Assembly (NCBI RefSeq): GCF_015832195.1
Contig: NC_052021.1
Span: 3,658,001 to 3,722,000, forward strand
Direction: 5' to 3'
Source of the DNA: Motacilla alba alba
Taxonomy: Eukaryota; Chordata; Aves; Passeriformes; Motacillidae
Length of the DNA stretch: 64,000 bases
Part shown: one piece after another, positions 52,401-64,000 of the stretch
How positions within the stretch are numbered: the first letter of the stretch is position 1
How the letters are laid out: each line of letters opens with the position of its first letter
Notes under the pieces: generated by a model
Database searches by the model: none
What the model was told of the DNA's origin: nothing
The model's input: the letters and a program-made list of their open reading frames with translations, nothing else
Translations under genes and position numbers: made by a program

Positions 52401-55400
52401 AATTTTATACTATCATCTCTTTCTTACAAAAGTTTCATACCTATTCGGTGTTTTCTGGTGAGCAGCTCCCCTGAGCACACCCTTCCTCTCTCACCAGGTA
52501 ACCGACTGACTCCAGTTCCCTTCCTGCTTCAGGGCATGCCCTCTTAACACACCATCCCACTCTTTTATAGCTCCTGTGGTTCTTATTAGTTACAGCTGTG
52601 GCCTGTTGAAGTTAGGCCTTCTCCTCATTTTTGATTATTGGCCCAGCTGCAGCTCTTTGGGGTAGGATTATTTTCTATACCATCTCTATTCTATCCCCCC
52701 ACACCAGGGGACAGTTCTTGTCTTCTAAACTGAGGGCTCTTCCTCCTTTACCCGAGCTTGAGAGCTCCTCCTTCTTTCTCCAGGGTGTTTCAAGCTCCTG
52801 GCAAGCAGCTGTTTGCTCTTAAGGGATAGCCAGTGGCTCTTTTTTTGGTACTTTGGGCTCTCCGGTGCCCGTTGCCCACAAAGATGGTCAGAGCCTATTG
52901 AATAGTGCACAAAGGAGAGGCCCAGGAAGCTGGGCTGCTTCACCCTGGTGAAGGCCTCCTGTTTCTTACAGCCCTTCTGCTTTAGTTTGATTGTAGAGCC
53001 CATGGAAAGCTGGTTGCAGCTGATGCTGAATTGGGATCCACAGCAGAGGGGTGGAGGTTCAGACCCTGAGAGCGGGCGTCCGAGGTGTTTCCTGATAATG
53101 GATCACATACTGAATCTGAAGGTGAGTGGCGGCTGTTACTGGCTGTAAAGGCCTTCTGAAAGCATCCCAGAGGACAGAGAGTGTTCAGTAGCACAGCTGT
53201 GATCCTGGCATCATCCAGGCTGAGGAGGAATTGTTCTTCCTGGTGTCAGGAAGTGAGTGCGTGCACAGTGTGTCCAGTACATACCAGAAGACAAAACAAC
53301 TCCTGTAATATTAATCTCTAGCTTTACATTTGGAGTAGAAGGATGACCCTGTATTACTGTTTGTTATTTTGGAAAGGGCTCACCAGGATCAAATAAGGTT
53401 TAATATTTGGTAATAACAGTTTTCCCAGACTTCCCTGTTGATGCTGTGACCTCTGCGTGTATTCATATGCTGTAGTAATGCCTGTAGTAGAACAGAGGTG
53501 CAGTGTAGTAGAACTGATTTTTCCCCTTCAAACAGTTACTTGAGCTTTGCTGGAGTCAGACTAGCCAAGGCAAGCCTGTGTAGAAACAGGAGGATAATTT
53601 TGTCTCAATTCTTTTGGTGTAATTAAGCTGCAGCAGGGTTTGTAAAAGGTCTTAGTGTGTTGGATTGTTGATTTCTCTGACATTAAAAGTTACAGGCCCA
53701 GGCTTTGAGTTTTTTATCTGAGCTTTACTCCTGAACTGATAATTGTGGTTATTAAAACCAAATTATGCTCTCATTCTGCTCTGTGCTCCATCCCAGGCTT
53801 GTGTGCCTTTTTCTTTGATACCCAAGGATTTGTAATCTACTTGTCCTGTTTTTACAGATAGTACACATCCTAAACATGACCTCTGCCAAGATTGTGTCCT
53901 TCCTTTTGCATCCTGAGGAAAGCCTTCATTCCCTTCAGAATCGTATTGAGTTTGAGACTGGCATAAGCACAGGAAATCAGGAGCTGCTGTTGGAAACAGG
54001 GATTTGCCTGGACCCTCGGAAACCTGCCTCCCAGTGTGTTATTGATGGCGTGGTAAGAAGGAGTCTGTTCGTGTCCTCCACATTCTCAGAGAATTTAAAA
54101 TCTTAGGGAAGGTAAATGGCCTAAATCTTTTCCCACAGGAGACAGTTTGCTCTGTAAATGTAGTAACTCTAAAGATCTTTTATTGGGTAATGTAAGCATG
54201 GTTCTGTCATTGTACTCTGCCTAGATATTTAATTAATTGCTAGCAAAGAGTTCTGTCTTCCTGTGGGATCTATCAAAATAAGTTTTTAAAGGCACTTGGT
54301 AAGAGAGAGTGCCCACAACAATTAGTTCATGATGTACTGGGTTAGTAGAAGCTGCTTGGGGTTTCTCTTGCTGATATTCTCTTCTGTTTTCTTCCCAGAG
54401 GGGCTGGGACAGCTACATGGTCTACTTGTTTGATAAAAGCAAAACTGTCTATGACGGCCCCTTTGCTTCTCGGAGTCTGTCTGACCGTGTCAACTACATT
54501 GGTGAGTGTGCTGTTCTCATGCAAAATGAAATGAAATCTGCTTTATAAACCCCTGTGTGTTGTCTTGAAGGGCTCTGTCTGATTCAAAGAGAATCATGTA
54601 AGAACCTGAAGCAGCTTCACTCGTGTCCTGATGGCAGAGCCCTGGCATCACCAGTTTAGGCTGTGTATGGAAGCTGCTTCTCTGCTTGTCTCCTGAGATG
54701 ACAGCAGTCACTGCACAACCTAACAGATCTCTCTCTGAAGGTTTATTTATCATAAATCTGCATCTGTATGAATGACCCTGTGTACCTCTATGAAAGAAAA
54801 GTAGCGTCAGGGGACAGGAGGTGTCTGCTGGGATACTGCATGTAAAGACAGTGCCTTGTGACACGCAGTTACTGTTCAGTAACTTAATTTTCTTTGGCCT
54901 ATCTCCACTGGTTTTCCTCATCTTCCAGTGTCACTCAGGTTTTTCTGTGTTCTGGGCTGTTTTATTCTGGTGAATCTCACAGCATGACACCATTGTACCG
55001 AATCTCTTGGAGCAAAGGCTTTTTACACCATGTTATTGATAATCCAGTGTACTGACAGCTCCCATCTCTGTCAGGAGACCTTTTCCCCTTAAACATCCAC
55101 ATCAGGAAATCTGAGAGGAAACCTACAAAGCGTTTGAAGACATTTTCAGATGAAACAGATCAGGACAGTGACCAGTATCAGTGCTGAATGGAGCAACTAA
55201 ATTTGCTACCTTGGGCTTTAGAGTTTTTTGGCCAAAACCCCCCACAGGGTTTAACCTGCTCCGTCACAGGTTGTCACATACCTGGGGAGCTGTGACATGA
55301 AAAGCTCATACATGCTTCAGCAGCATCACCTAGGAATGGAGCAGAACTTCCCTGGCTGCCTAGGCACCTGAAGCAGGAATCAGGGATGTTGTCACTGCAG

Positions 55401-58400
55401 TGTGTTTCTCCTGTGTTCAGTGCCGGACAGCAAAATCCAGCTGCCGATCCCGCAGCTGCGCAAGGTGTGGGCAGAAGCGGTTCACTACGTCATTGGGCTG
55501 AAGGAGGATTACAGCAGGCTCTTCCAGGGACAGAGAGCTGCCATGTGAGTTGTCACCCACTCAGAGGGAGCAGTGCTATGCCAGCACGAGGTCTGTTTGC
55601 CTGGAATCGTGCGTCTCGGGGAGTTTTGTTCCCTGAAGTTTTACAGCCCTCTGCTGTTCTGTGCCTTTACGTTATAAAACATATTTGGGCTGGGAGCTTA
55701 TTCCACTCCAGGAATTGTGCTGGGCAATGCCTGACATTGATCACAACCAAAATACACTTGAATATACTCAGAGGCTCACAGCGTGGCTGAGGTTAACGGG
55801 TGTGGGAAATGGATTTGTAGAGAATTTTCAAAGCTTAACAGAAGGCTCACACAGTGTGTGCATTTGTATGCTAACCTTGAGATAAGAAATGCTGACTTAG
55901 AAGTGTCACAGAACAGGACAGACATCGTGGAGAGAGAAATGGAACCAGAAACAAGTTTCTAAGTACTGCCTTGTAAAAAAGACTGGATACTTTGGAGAAA
56001 TAGAGCTGTGAAAGATGCATTGTAGCGGGACCCAGGAGGGGCAGTTTTAGATAATTGCCTTTAAGGCATTTACAGCATGGTGTGGCTAAAGCTGATAGGC
56101 CAAGAAACACTTGTAATGTAATTAGGAAGTGGTTGGATTCTGATTGTGCTGGTGTGAATTATAACATCTGTATTGTCTCACCCTTCACATGAGACTGAAA
56201 ATGGAGTAAAAGTTTTTAAGACACCTCTCAGTTGCCCATCTCTGGGTCAGAAAAGGGCATGACCTGACAGATGGGGACCTCTGGAAGTCCTCCAGCCCAA
56301 TCCATGCTCAAAAAGAACCACATCCAGACAGCTCTCATATATTTCTGAGGGTGGAAACTCCACGACCTCTCTGGGCAGCTGGTGCCAATGCTGACTCACC
56401 CTGAGAGTAGGAGAATTTCCTCTTTTTGAAGCCCAGGTAGGCTTTCCAGCTCATGTCTGCTGTCCTTGCTCCATCTGTTAGGCTCAGCCTCCTCCGGTAC
56501 AACGCCAACCTGATCAAAATGAAGAACAACATGGTGTCAGCATCCCAGCAGCTGAAAGCAAAGCTGGAATTCTTCCACCAGAGCATTCGCCTCGACCTGG
56601 AGAGATACAGTGACCAGATGGCTTATGGCATATGTAGGTAGTGGGGAACACTTGTCTGGGTGCCTCCTGTGATCCTGTAAAGGAGCTCAGCATCTTTATG
56701 GGTGTATTTTAGCTAGGGGAGGTGCAGGAGAAGAGTTTGGCAGGAGGATAAAACCCAGAATGTTTTTGGAGACCTCCAGTGACAATGAGACAGGTGGTCA
56801 GCCGTTCTCCACTGAGAATAGAAAACAGGATCATTAATGGTACTGGTGATGTAAATATTTGCTATTTATTCATTCAGAGTTTGATTCATTTGGAGTTCTG
56901 ACTGGGCAGGAGCTGCTGCACTTGCTGACAGTGCTAATGAGCTGCTGTGCTCGTTATCAGCAGAAACCATTTGTCAGGATGAGAGATGGGTTTAAAGAGC
57001 ACCAGCTACAGTTTCATGTCCCAAAAGCAAATAGTGTTCAAGAGAGAGCAGCAAGATTTACTTGCAGTTTGAATACATATGGCTAAAAAATGCAACCTGA
57101 GTCAAAAATGATGACTGGGCTGAAGGATGATGATGGGAAATGGAAAGACACTGTGAGCTGGGTTTGGACAGTCTGTGTTCAATCAGAAGTGGCAGTTGTT
57201 GAGCTTAATGGTGAGTTTGAAGACTCAGAGTTGTTTTAGGCCAGTGATTGCAAGCAGTGAAATCCTGCCTAAGGGTTTGTGTGTAAGTTAAGGCTGAGCA
57301 CAGAGTTGCAGCTTTGCTGTCTCTGTGATCTCTGTGTCGTGGCTCCTGCTGGGAGATTCAGCATCATGTTCCTTGTGTTCAAATTACACCAATATAGATG
57401 AAGTCCAGGTCTTGCTTTATTTTGGTGTCTTAATATCTTTTTATAAGTCAGCACCTCTTTTTTCTTAAGCTTCAGAGAAGATGCTCAAAGCCTGGAAGGA
57501 AATGGAAGAGAAAGCCTCTCAGTGTGCACAGGTAGGGGATGTTAAAGAAGCTGCATTATCTCTGTGTGAAGAAGACTGTGACAAGAATTTAGTGTGTCAT
57601 ATGTGCCACTGCTGTGTCCCTTCAGTGTTTCATATCCTGCCTGCTGTGGGAAGGGGAATACCATTGCAGGTGCATTAAAAAAGACACAGAGTCCTGTCAC
57701 CACGTTGTTTGAATGGATTTGGAGAAAAACAACAAAAGTCACCAGATTTTCAGCTCTCTGAAAATGAAAGTGGAACGCAGAGAGTTGTTACTTGTTGCCC
57801 AAAAGAAATGGTGTTGCTCTGGATCAGGAGTCTTCCTGCTGGATCTGCTGCTCACAGAAATTCCCACTGAAGCTGAAAACCAGTCATGTGCTATGCAGCA
57901 ATTTCAAAATTGCAGGATTTCACTGAGGAGTACAGACAGGAATCACTGGCAGGCTGCAAGTCAATATGCAAATCAGTTTTAAATGAGAGTCATCTCTTTT
58001 TTTATTATCTAAAGAATGGATGAAAAGGTGGCTGCTTCTAGCAGAGTAATTGAATTGAATTGTCTCTGGCTTTTTCCAGACAAGCAGGAACCTCATCCAA
58101 TACTTACTTGGCAGACCATCAGAATTATGTTCTGTTATTCCACCTGCCCTGCCCCTTATCGGGGATGGAAAATGTTTATTCACAGGGATATCTGAGTCTG
58201 TCCAGGAGGCAGTCCAGAGACACAGAGAGATGATTTATGCAGAAACTGATTTTTCTCAGCCAGTGTTGTCTGTCAGAGGTTTGGTTGTAGGTGATGCCAT
58301 GCTCTGAGAACAAAAACCTCAATTATTGTAGCAGCGCTGTGCCAAAGAGCTTTTTTGTCTCCTAAACTCTGCGGGTCAGCCCATTATCCAAACGAGTGTT

Positions 58401-61400
58401 CTGGGGGGTCTTTGTCTCCTTGATTTCTCTCCTTGAGTCTGATGTGTGCCCACATTTCACCTCAGGCTGAAGATATTGGCTACCTGGATGAGCAGATCAT
58501 GGCTCTGCACACGGAGATTGTGGAGCTGCAGAAGAGCCCGTATGCAAGGCGCCAGGGAGAGGTCATGGAGAGCCTGTAAGCCCTGGCCTTCTCATTCTCA
58601 CTGCATAGAATTGGCTCTTGTGTATTTCTGTGTCTCAGGGGAGTTTTCCCCTCTGTAGCTGGTTCTCTCAGCGATTTTGAAATGCTGACCACAAGTACAG
58701 AGTAGTGTATGGTTGATTTGAGATAATTTTGCTTGTGAAAGGAAAGATCCCACCACTTGTGGGACACTTCCCTGTCACTGAACTGTGAAACCTCATCTTA
58801 CAAGAGCCCAGGACTGAGATAAATCTTGGTCTCAACTGGGGATTTCCTTTTGTGTTGGAGAGGAGTGACTTTCTTACTGTTGATTGAGAAAACTTCGTGA
58901 TCATTGTAAAATCCTGTTAAATACCTTCAGTATTTTCAAATCAAGGGTAAATATCTCGTGGGTACTTGGATATTTGGAAAGTTGATTTTTTTTCTTTTGG
59001 AAAGTATTAAAATGTGAAAGAGCCAAGTGGTATTTCTGATCTTGAGAAGACATGGGAAGCAGTTACTGGGCTGCTGCTGAGAGCACGAGTGGCAGTTCCA
59101 AAAGAGAGGGATTGAACAGCCATTAAATCTGTTAGTAAGAGCTCTTCAGAACAACTCTGACTGTTCAGGGAGAAAATGTGCCTGCTCCTGGCATGTTCTC
59201 CCCCCTGCCTCTTTGCAAAGTTGCTTTTCATCTGTGTAGTTGCAGCAGAACTGGGGCACAGGGGAGGAAGTGGTGCAAAGGAGAAGCCACGTCCTGCAGC
59301 AGCATCTCAAACTAATCAGGATCGTGCCTCCTTAGACATTATTTTTAAGCAATTCCACCACTGCAGACCAGGATCAGGGCTGGGAAACTCCTCCAGTTTC
59401 TGACAGACTGGGATTTAGAGCAGGAAGGATTTTGTTCAAGGCTGGAAGTTTTCAGTGTGACTGTTTTTGAAATACTTGAAAGAAGTAATGTTTATTTAAT
59501 GGGAAGAAGAGAAGCACAGTTGTCTTGCTTGTGATGCAGCTGTCTCCTTCCATTTACAGAATTTCACCAAAATTCAGGCAAAAAATGCAGAGCAGGAACA
59601 AGAATTTCTCAGGCAGTTGTGCAGTCACAGTTTCAAAACTGAAATCAGATAATGAAGGATAGAGGGGAAAGAAAACACAGCTGAGCCACGGCAAGATCTG
59701 AAACTGAAAATAAGCTCCACTTGGTGTGGTTTTCTGAGAAGAAATTGCATAGCTGGAGAAAAAGAGAGACAGCTTTGGGGAAAGTGTTGGAATCCATCTC
59801 AGAAAGAGCATCCCTGTGCTCCAAAGGCCGTGGCTGTGTCCCCGCTGTAGGAGAAGGGGAGAAGGACAGGGGTCTGAGTTCAGAAAGGCATCCCTTCACT
59901 GCAGTGGTTTTTTTTTGAGTCAGCTGGCTGTTGGCACTTGCCTGAATCGTATTCTTCTTTTTAAAGGGAACAGAGAGCCATAGACCTGTACAAGCAATTA
60001 AAGGCACGACCTCCAGGTATGGAAGAAGATGATTTAAAGAGTGTTTCACACTTGTACCCCGTGATTAATTGTTCTGAACTGAAAGCCAGGGAATACTGTT
60101 AGGGTTTACTAACGTGGTGGTTGCTGGCCCTTCCAGATCATGCCTACAGTGACAGCACAGACATGGTGAAGATCATTGTGCAGACGGTGCAGAGCCAGGA
60201 CCGAGTCCTCAAGGAGCTCTTTGGCCACCTCAGGTACTTTATGCAGGCAAAAACCCCAAACAAATCCAGCCTGAAGCATTTGGAGCTTTGTAGTAGGAAA
60301 AGATAGGGAGAACCATGGAGGTCAGAGCCCAAAAAGCTCCATTCACATTTCTCATAGCATTAATTCTGCTCCTCTGTGTTGAGTTTCCACTTAATTTTTA
60401 AAAACATGACTGTTAGCATCCAAGAGTTCACTTTAAAATGAGGCAAATTCTGCCAGTTGGAAGTTGAAATTCAAATCCTCAAAGGAAAAGAATTAAAAAA
60501 AAAGTTCCTTCAAAAATTCAAAAGAAAAAAAAAACTTCAAATTCAAAGGAAAAATGTAGCAGTGTTACAGAGTTGAGAAGATACCACAGGATTTGTATAT
60601 TAATTTTATATATATATTAATTTGTATATTTTAATTTAATTTTTATATTAATATTAATTATAAGTATCCCAATTTTCCATTTTTCTTGAATCTCAAGGTG
60701 GGGCTTTTGGTTTTGCCAGAATGTGCTGGGAAGTGACTTTGTGTTTGGTTTTTATTCTAGCAAGCTCTTGGGCTGCAAGCAGAAGATCATTGACCTGCTC
60801 CCCGAGATTGAAGTGGCTCTAAACAACATCAAGGAAGCTGACAACTCAGTGATGCAGATGCAGGGAAAAAGACAAAGGGAGATCTGGCATTTGCTGAAAA
60901 TTGCTTGTGTGAGTAGCTGTTGGGTTATTTGTTTGCACTGCTTCCAGTGCACGAGCCAGGAAGTAAACTCAGCAAGAAGGGCTGACTGCCACACCACGGT
61001 TGTATTTTTTTTTCCTGCAGAGAAAGGCAGTCTGAGATGGTAAAAGCAGAAGCTAAATAGGTGCTTTCCTGGTTAAAGTGTTAAAGAGTACTCTTTTTGC
61101 ATTAATTACAGTACCTGAAGCCATCTCCTGGTTCCCAGGTGTGTGTGTGTGTTACCAGCAGTGCTGATGTGCAATCCCAAATCTTGCCTGTGTAGCATTG
61201 AAGCCGAAATTCTCCTCAATTCCTTTTTGCAGACTCAGAGCTCCTCTCGATCCCTGGTCAGCTCTAGCCTGGAAGGGACAGCCTCAACTGCAGCAGCCAC
61301 GTGGCTCCCCCAGAGCTCCTCAGGGAACACAGCTCCTCACCCTCTGTCCTCGCTGGCAGCTCCTGAAGATGGGTGTGTATTGTGTTTGTGGGGTGCCCCA

Positions 61401-63014
61401 TGGCAGGGAGCGGTGATGAATCTGACTCCATGCTCTCAGAAGGCTAATTTGTTATTTTATGATAATATATTAAACAGTGCTATACTAAATTATACTAAAG
61501 AGTACAGGAAGGATACTTACAGAAGGCTGAAAAGCTCATAATGAAAACCCGTGACTCTCCAGAGTCCAACACAGCTTGGCCATAATTGGCCAATAAGTCA
61601 AAACAATTCACATGAAACCAATGAAACAATCTCCAAACTCATTCCTCATGTGAGCACAGCACAGGAGAAGCAAATGAGATAGGAATTGTTTTCCTTTTCT
61701 CTGAGGCCTCTCAGCTTCCCAGGGAGAAATCCTGGGCGAAGGGATTTTATCAGAGGATGTGAATGAGCTGCAGGGAGCTCACTATCTCAGGGCTCTATCC
61801 TTCCCAGAGCAGTTGCAGGAGTTTGTGTGTCACTAAAGCTCTACAGAGTCAGGGATGTGGTTGAACTGTCTGTTCAGAGATCTCTGCTCTCTGTTTCTGA
61901 GCCGGTTCCAGGTGCTGCATGCCCTGCTGAAGGCCTGTGCCACCATTTATTGCATGTCCTGTTGTTCCTCCTTGGGCCTGCATCTGGTTCTTGGGGCCCC
62001 TCTCCCTCAGTCCATGCTGAGCTGTGTGGAGCTGAGGGGGTTTTGCTCTTTGCTTTGTTAACAATTTTAATTATGTTCTGTCAGTGTGAAGCCATTCCCC
62101 TTTGTCCTGCCTCCTCCAGGCAGGTTTTTGTGTCACCTACCTCTGCACAAACTACAAATCACTTGTTTGGGTTTTTTTTGTTTGTTTGTTTGGTTTTATT
62201 TTTTTTTTTTTTCCTCCCCAAGTACAGCAGCACCTTTTGATGGGGGTGTCACTTTTGGTGCTGCTTGAAATCCATCCCCTTTAGGGCTTCTTTTCCTTCC
62301 TGCAGGGAGAATTTTTCTGACATGATCCGGGAGAATGTGAATTACCTGGAGCTCTTCAGCAGCATTCTGCAGGAGGTGAGGCAGGAGCAGAACAGCTTGA
62401 TGGTAAGTGCTGGTGCATCTGCCAGGACCTGGCTTTCGGGGGACACCCCGGGGTGCCCTGGGGACATGGAGAACTCCTTGAATAGGAAAAGGCTGCTCCA
62501 AGCTCCATCCAGCCTGGCCATGGACACTTCAGGGATTCAGGGGCAGCCCCAGCTTCTCAGGGCACCCTGTGCCAGTGTGCATGGACACATATTTCTTCCC
62601 AAAATCCCACCTAGCCCTGCCCTCTGGCAGTGGGAAGCCATTCCCCCTTGTCTTGGCACTCCAGGCCGATGGCCATAGTCTCTTTGCATCTTTCCTGTAG
62701 CCTCTTCAGGCCCTGCAAGGCCACAGTGAGGTCACCCCAAAGCTTCTCCTCTCCAGCTGACCAATCCCAGCTCTCTCTTTGCTCAGAGGAGAGAGGAGGG
62801 AAATCCTTTGGGGAATCCCTTCATCTCCAAACTGGAGTGGACTCACAGGGCTCCTGTGCTGTACTGCACTGTGTTAACTCCTGGGAGCATCCTTTCCGAG
62901 GGCAGTTTCTGATTTTTCATCAAGCCAGACACACATCTGGCAGCCAGACGCTGTGCTCAGTTGTTTTTTTTTTGCTCCTCTTTGCAGAGTTTTGACTGGA
63001 GCTGGCTGAAGTAG
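46454..63014 (+). CDS. CHUK: CHUK, inhibitor of NF-kB kinase alpha (IKK-alpha)
   Basis: Twenty-one exons: 46454-46609, 46679-46773, 48206-48320, 50308-50377, 51070-51158, 51417-51506, 51712-51836, 52241-52348, 52986-53121, 53858-54052, 54399-54501, 55421-55544, 56482-56633, 57470-57531, 58466-58575, 59967-60016, 60137-60233, 60761-60908, 61233-61372, 62306-62402, 62988-63014. They give 762 residues; the human protein has 745. The kinase domain is at about 32-319: glycine loop [13 protein letters not shown] lysine 61, [11 protein letters not shown] in place of DFG, and activation-loop serines of QGSLCTSF at about 193 and 197. The ubiquitin-like and scaffold/dimerisation domains follow. The last exon encodes the NEMO-binding motif FDWSWL (756-761). 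The protein phosphorylates I-kB and p100 in canonical and non-canonical NF-kB signalling. The 17 extra residues are all near the N-terminus (Ala/Pro/Gly-rich, before PWEMRERLG). Confidence 0.97.
48430..48810 (-). mobile_element. LTR-like element, CHUK intron 3
   Basis: This unit of about 380 bp sits immediately downstream of CHUK exon 3. GGATTTATTAAAAGGA near 48475 reads as a polyadenylation-type AATAAA on the minus strand, and the base composition differs from the flanking intron. The layout resembles the other minus-strand LTRs here. The family and borders are uncertain. Confidence 0.35.
49811..49930 (+). repeat. 60-bp near-perfect tandem duplication, CHUK intron 3
   Basis: The unit 49811-49870 (starting TTTTTTATTTCTGATTATG) is repeated at 49871-49930. 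The only difference is the last base (A versus C). Confidence 0.98.
50782..50860 (+). repeat. Short tandem duplication, CHUK intron 4
   Basis: The phrase CCTTGTTCCCCTTCCAAAATGT followed by TTTGGG and a T-rich run occurs twice, about 40 bp apart, with one A-to-G change. Confidence 0.85.
52450..52730 (-). mobile_element. LTR-like fragment, CHUK intron 8
   Basis: The minus strand contains a TATA-type box (GAGCTATAAAAGAGTGGG, near 52562-52575). It is preceded by a CCAATAATCAAAAATGAGGA-type U3 segment and followed by a GGAAGGGAACTGGAGTCAGT segment. This layout is typical of avian ERV LTRs. The ends and family are not determined. Confidence 0.45.
56255..56430 (-). mobile_element. CR1 LINE fragment
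   Basis: On the minus strand this has the CR1 order: CAGCTGCCCAGAGAGGTCGT, GGAGTTTCCACCCTCAGAAA, TGTCTGGATGTGGTTCTTTT, then GGACTTCCAGAGGTCCCCATC. It lies in CHUK intron 12, directly upstream of exon 13. Confidence 0.8.
61400..61790 (-). mobile_element. ERV LTR, CHUK intron 19
   Basis: Same family as 24905-25300 and 41290-41710: an AT-rich block with TATACTAAATTATACTAAAG, a GGCCATAATTGGCCAATAAG segment, and a CTTCCCAGGGAGAAATCCTG end. On the minus strand the element appears to end CCCTGCCA, next to TGGGGCACCCCA. It begins about 28 bp beyond the exon 19 donor (61373). Confidence 0.6.
62460..62800 (-). mobile_element. CR1 LINE 3' fragment
   Basis: Minus-strand CR1 features in plus-strand reading: GGCTGCTCCAAGCTCCATCC, GCCTGGCCATGGACACTTCA, GAAGCCATTCCCCCTTGTCT, and TAGCCTCTTCAGGCCCTGCA. 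It occupies most of the last CHUK intron, between exons 20 and 21. Confidence 0.88.
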
Positions 63015-63269
63015 CCCCAGGAGCCGAGGTGCTGCATCACCCAAGTGCCTTCTGCGTGCTGAGGGCCATCTTTTCTGTGGGACGCGGCGGTGTGGTGTTT
63101 ATTGACATCACCGAGTCACCCCCCGGTGTTTATTGACATCACCGTGTCACCCACCGGCTGTCCCCTAGGGAGCGGCCTGGCCCGGCCCGTGGAGCCTCCT
63201 CAGGGCGGGGGGCGCGGGCAGGGCCCGTCGCTGCCGTGTGTCCCCTGCATGTATAGCGCGTGTATATAT

Positions 63270-63275
63270 AATAAA
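63270..63275 (+). terminator. CHUK: CHUK polyadenylation signal
   Basis: AATAAA lies in TGTATATATAATAAACTCTG, about 256 bp after the CHUK stop codon, just before the sequence becomes CpG-rich. The implied 3' UTR is very short for this gene. Confidence 0.75.
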
Positions 63276-63299
63276 CTCTGTGGTGACACCCCCGCGCAC

Positions 63300-63464
63300 T
63301 CTGAGGCCTGCTCGCTGCCGCGCCGCCGTCGCCAGCGCGCCGTTGCCTGGCAACCGGGGACGATGACGTCATCATCCCGCGCCGACGTGGCGCGCCCATG
63401 GTGCCGCGCGCCGGCGCGCGTGCGCGGCGGGGGTGGGAGCGCGGCCTCGGCAGCACGTGGGGAA
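63300..63464. promoter_or_regulatory. CpG-rich promoter-like patch with RFX X-box and CRE
   Basis: A palindromic X-box GTTGCCTGGCAAC (63342-63354) is followed ten bases later by a full CRE TGACGTCA (63364-63371), then by dense CpG sequence (GCGCGCCGGCGCGCGTGCGC-like). No TATA box or coding exon is recognisable. It probably serves a gene beyond the window. In mammals ERLIN1 follows CHUK, but nothing here identifies it. Confidence 0.55.
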
Positions 63465-64000
63465 CGGGACAGGTACGGGACAGGGAGCGGGATAACGGGA
63501 CAGGTACGGGACAGGAACGGGACAGGGAGCGGGATAACGGGACAGGTACGGGACAGGACGGGACAGGGATAACGGGACAGGGATAAAGGAACGGGCCGGG
63601 TACGGGACACGGAGCGGGATAGCGGGACACAGGGAGCGGGATTACGGGACAGGGAGCGGGATAACGGGACAGGAACAGGGACATAACGGGACAGGGATAA
63701 AGGAACGGGACAGGTATAACGGGACAGGGAGCGGGATACGGGACAGGTACGGGACAGGGACAGGTACGGGACAGGGAGCGGGATAACGGGATAACGGGAC
63801 AGGTACACAGGTACGGGACAGGAACGGGATAACGGGACAGGTACGGGACAGGGAGCGGGATAACGGGACAGGTACGGGATAAACAGGAACGGGACGGGTA
63901 CGGGACAGGGAGCGGGATAGCGGGACACAGGGAGCGGGATTACGGGACAGGGAGCGGGATAACGGGACAGGTACGGGACAGGGAGCGGGATAACGGGACA
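63465..64000 (+). repeat. GGGACAGG-type minisatellite running off the window end
   Basis: At least 535 bp of irregularly alternating short words: GGGACAGGTAC, GGGACAGGGAGC, GGGATAACGGGACAGG and GGGATAAAGGAAC. The purine-rich plus strand has regular GGG triplets. The open frames rich in Pro, Val, Leu, Ser and Arg on the minus strand are repeat artefacts. Confidence 0.97.

Noticed and set aside
63139..63928. Long minus-strand open frames rich in Pro, Val, Ser and Arg at the window end
   Set aside because: They are translations of the GGGACAGG minisatellite and the CpG patch.

Overview
This is a window of vertebrate nuclear DNA, almost certainly from a bird and probably a songbird. The evidence is compact introns, GC-rich first exons, CR1 LINE tails, several solo LTRs of avian endogenous retroviruses, and protein-coding exons that read as clear orthologues of known vertebrate genes. 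I assembled six gene models by hand from splice sites. In each, the exon phases join and the total coding length is a multiple of three.

Layout: (1) 0-6.2 kb is a GC-rich accessory region. It holds a type II membrane C-type lectin-like gene (+, CDS 3007-4589) with a TATA promoter near 1.16 kb. About 0.5 kb of its first intron is duplicated again at 5.58-6.09 kb, beyond the gene. (2) 6.2-9.5 kb has no recognised gene; it includes a long pyrimidine tract. (3) ECD (-, 10002-18764, 13 exons) and FAM149B1 (+, 18834-29301, 15 exons) are divergent, with only 69 bp between their start codons. (4) DNAJC9 (-, 31685-34113, 5 exons) lies tail-to-tail with FAM149B1. (5) CWF19L1 (+, 35915-46359, 14 exons) and CHUK/IKK-alpha (+, 46454-63014, 21 exons) lie head-to-tail, with 94 bp between stop and start codons. 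(6) After CHUK comes a CpG-rich, promoter-like patch (X-box plus CRE), then a GGGACAGG-type minisatellite that runs off the window end.

The five conserved genes are housekeeping or signalling genes: spliceosome/p53 cofactor ECD, ciliary FAM149B1, histone cochaperone DNAJC9, spliceosome-associated CWF19L1 and the NF-kB kinase CHUK. Most of the novelty is regulatory and structural. The best candidate is a phased array of four CRE-like sites with an exact 22-bp period, filling the 117-bp last intron of CWF19L1 just upstream of CHUK. Others are the CWF19L1 polyadenylation signal 29 bp before the CHUK start codon, a (GTT)10 microsatellite serving as the 3' end of a FAM149B1 intron, an LTR beginning about 28 bp after a CHUK splice donor, and the lectin gene with its duplicated intron piece. 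I found no bacterial-type features, CRISPR arrays, rRNA or tRNA genes.
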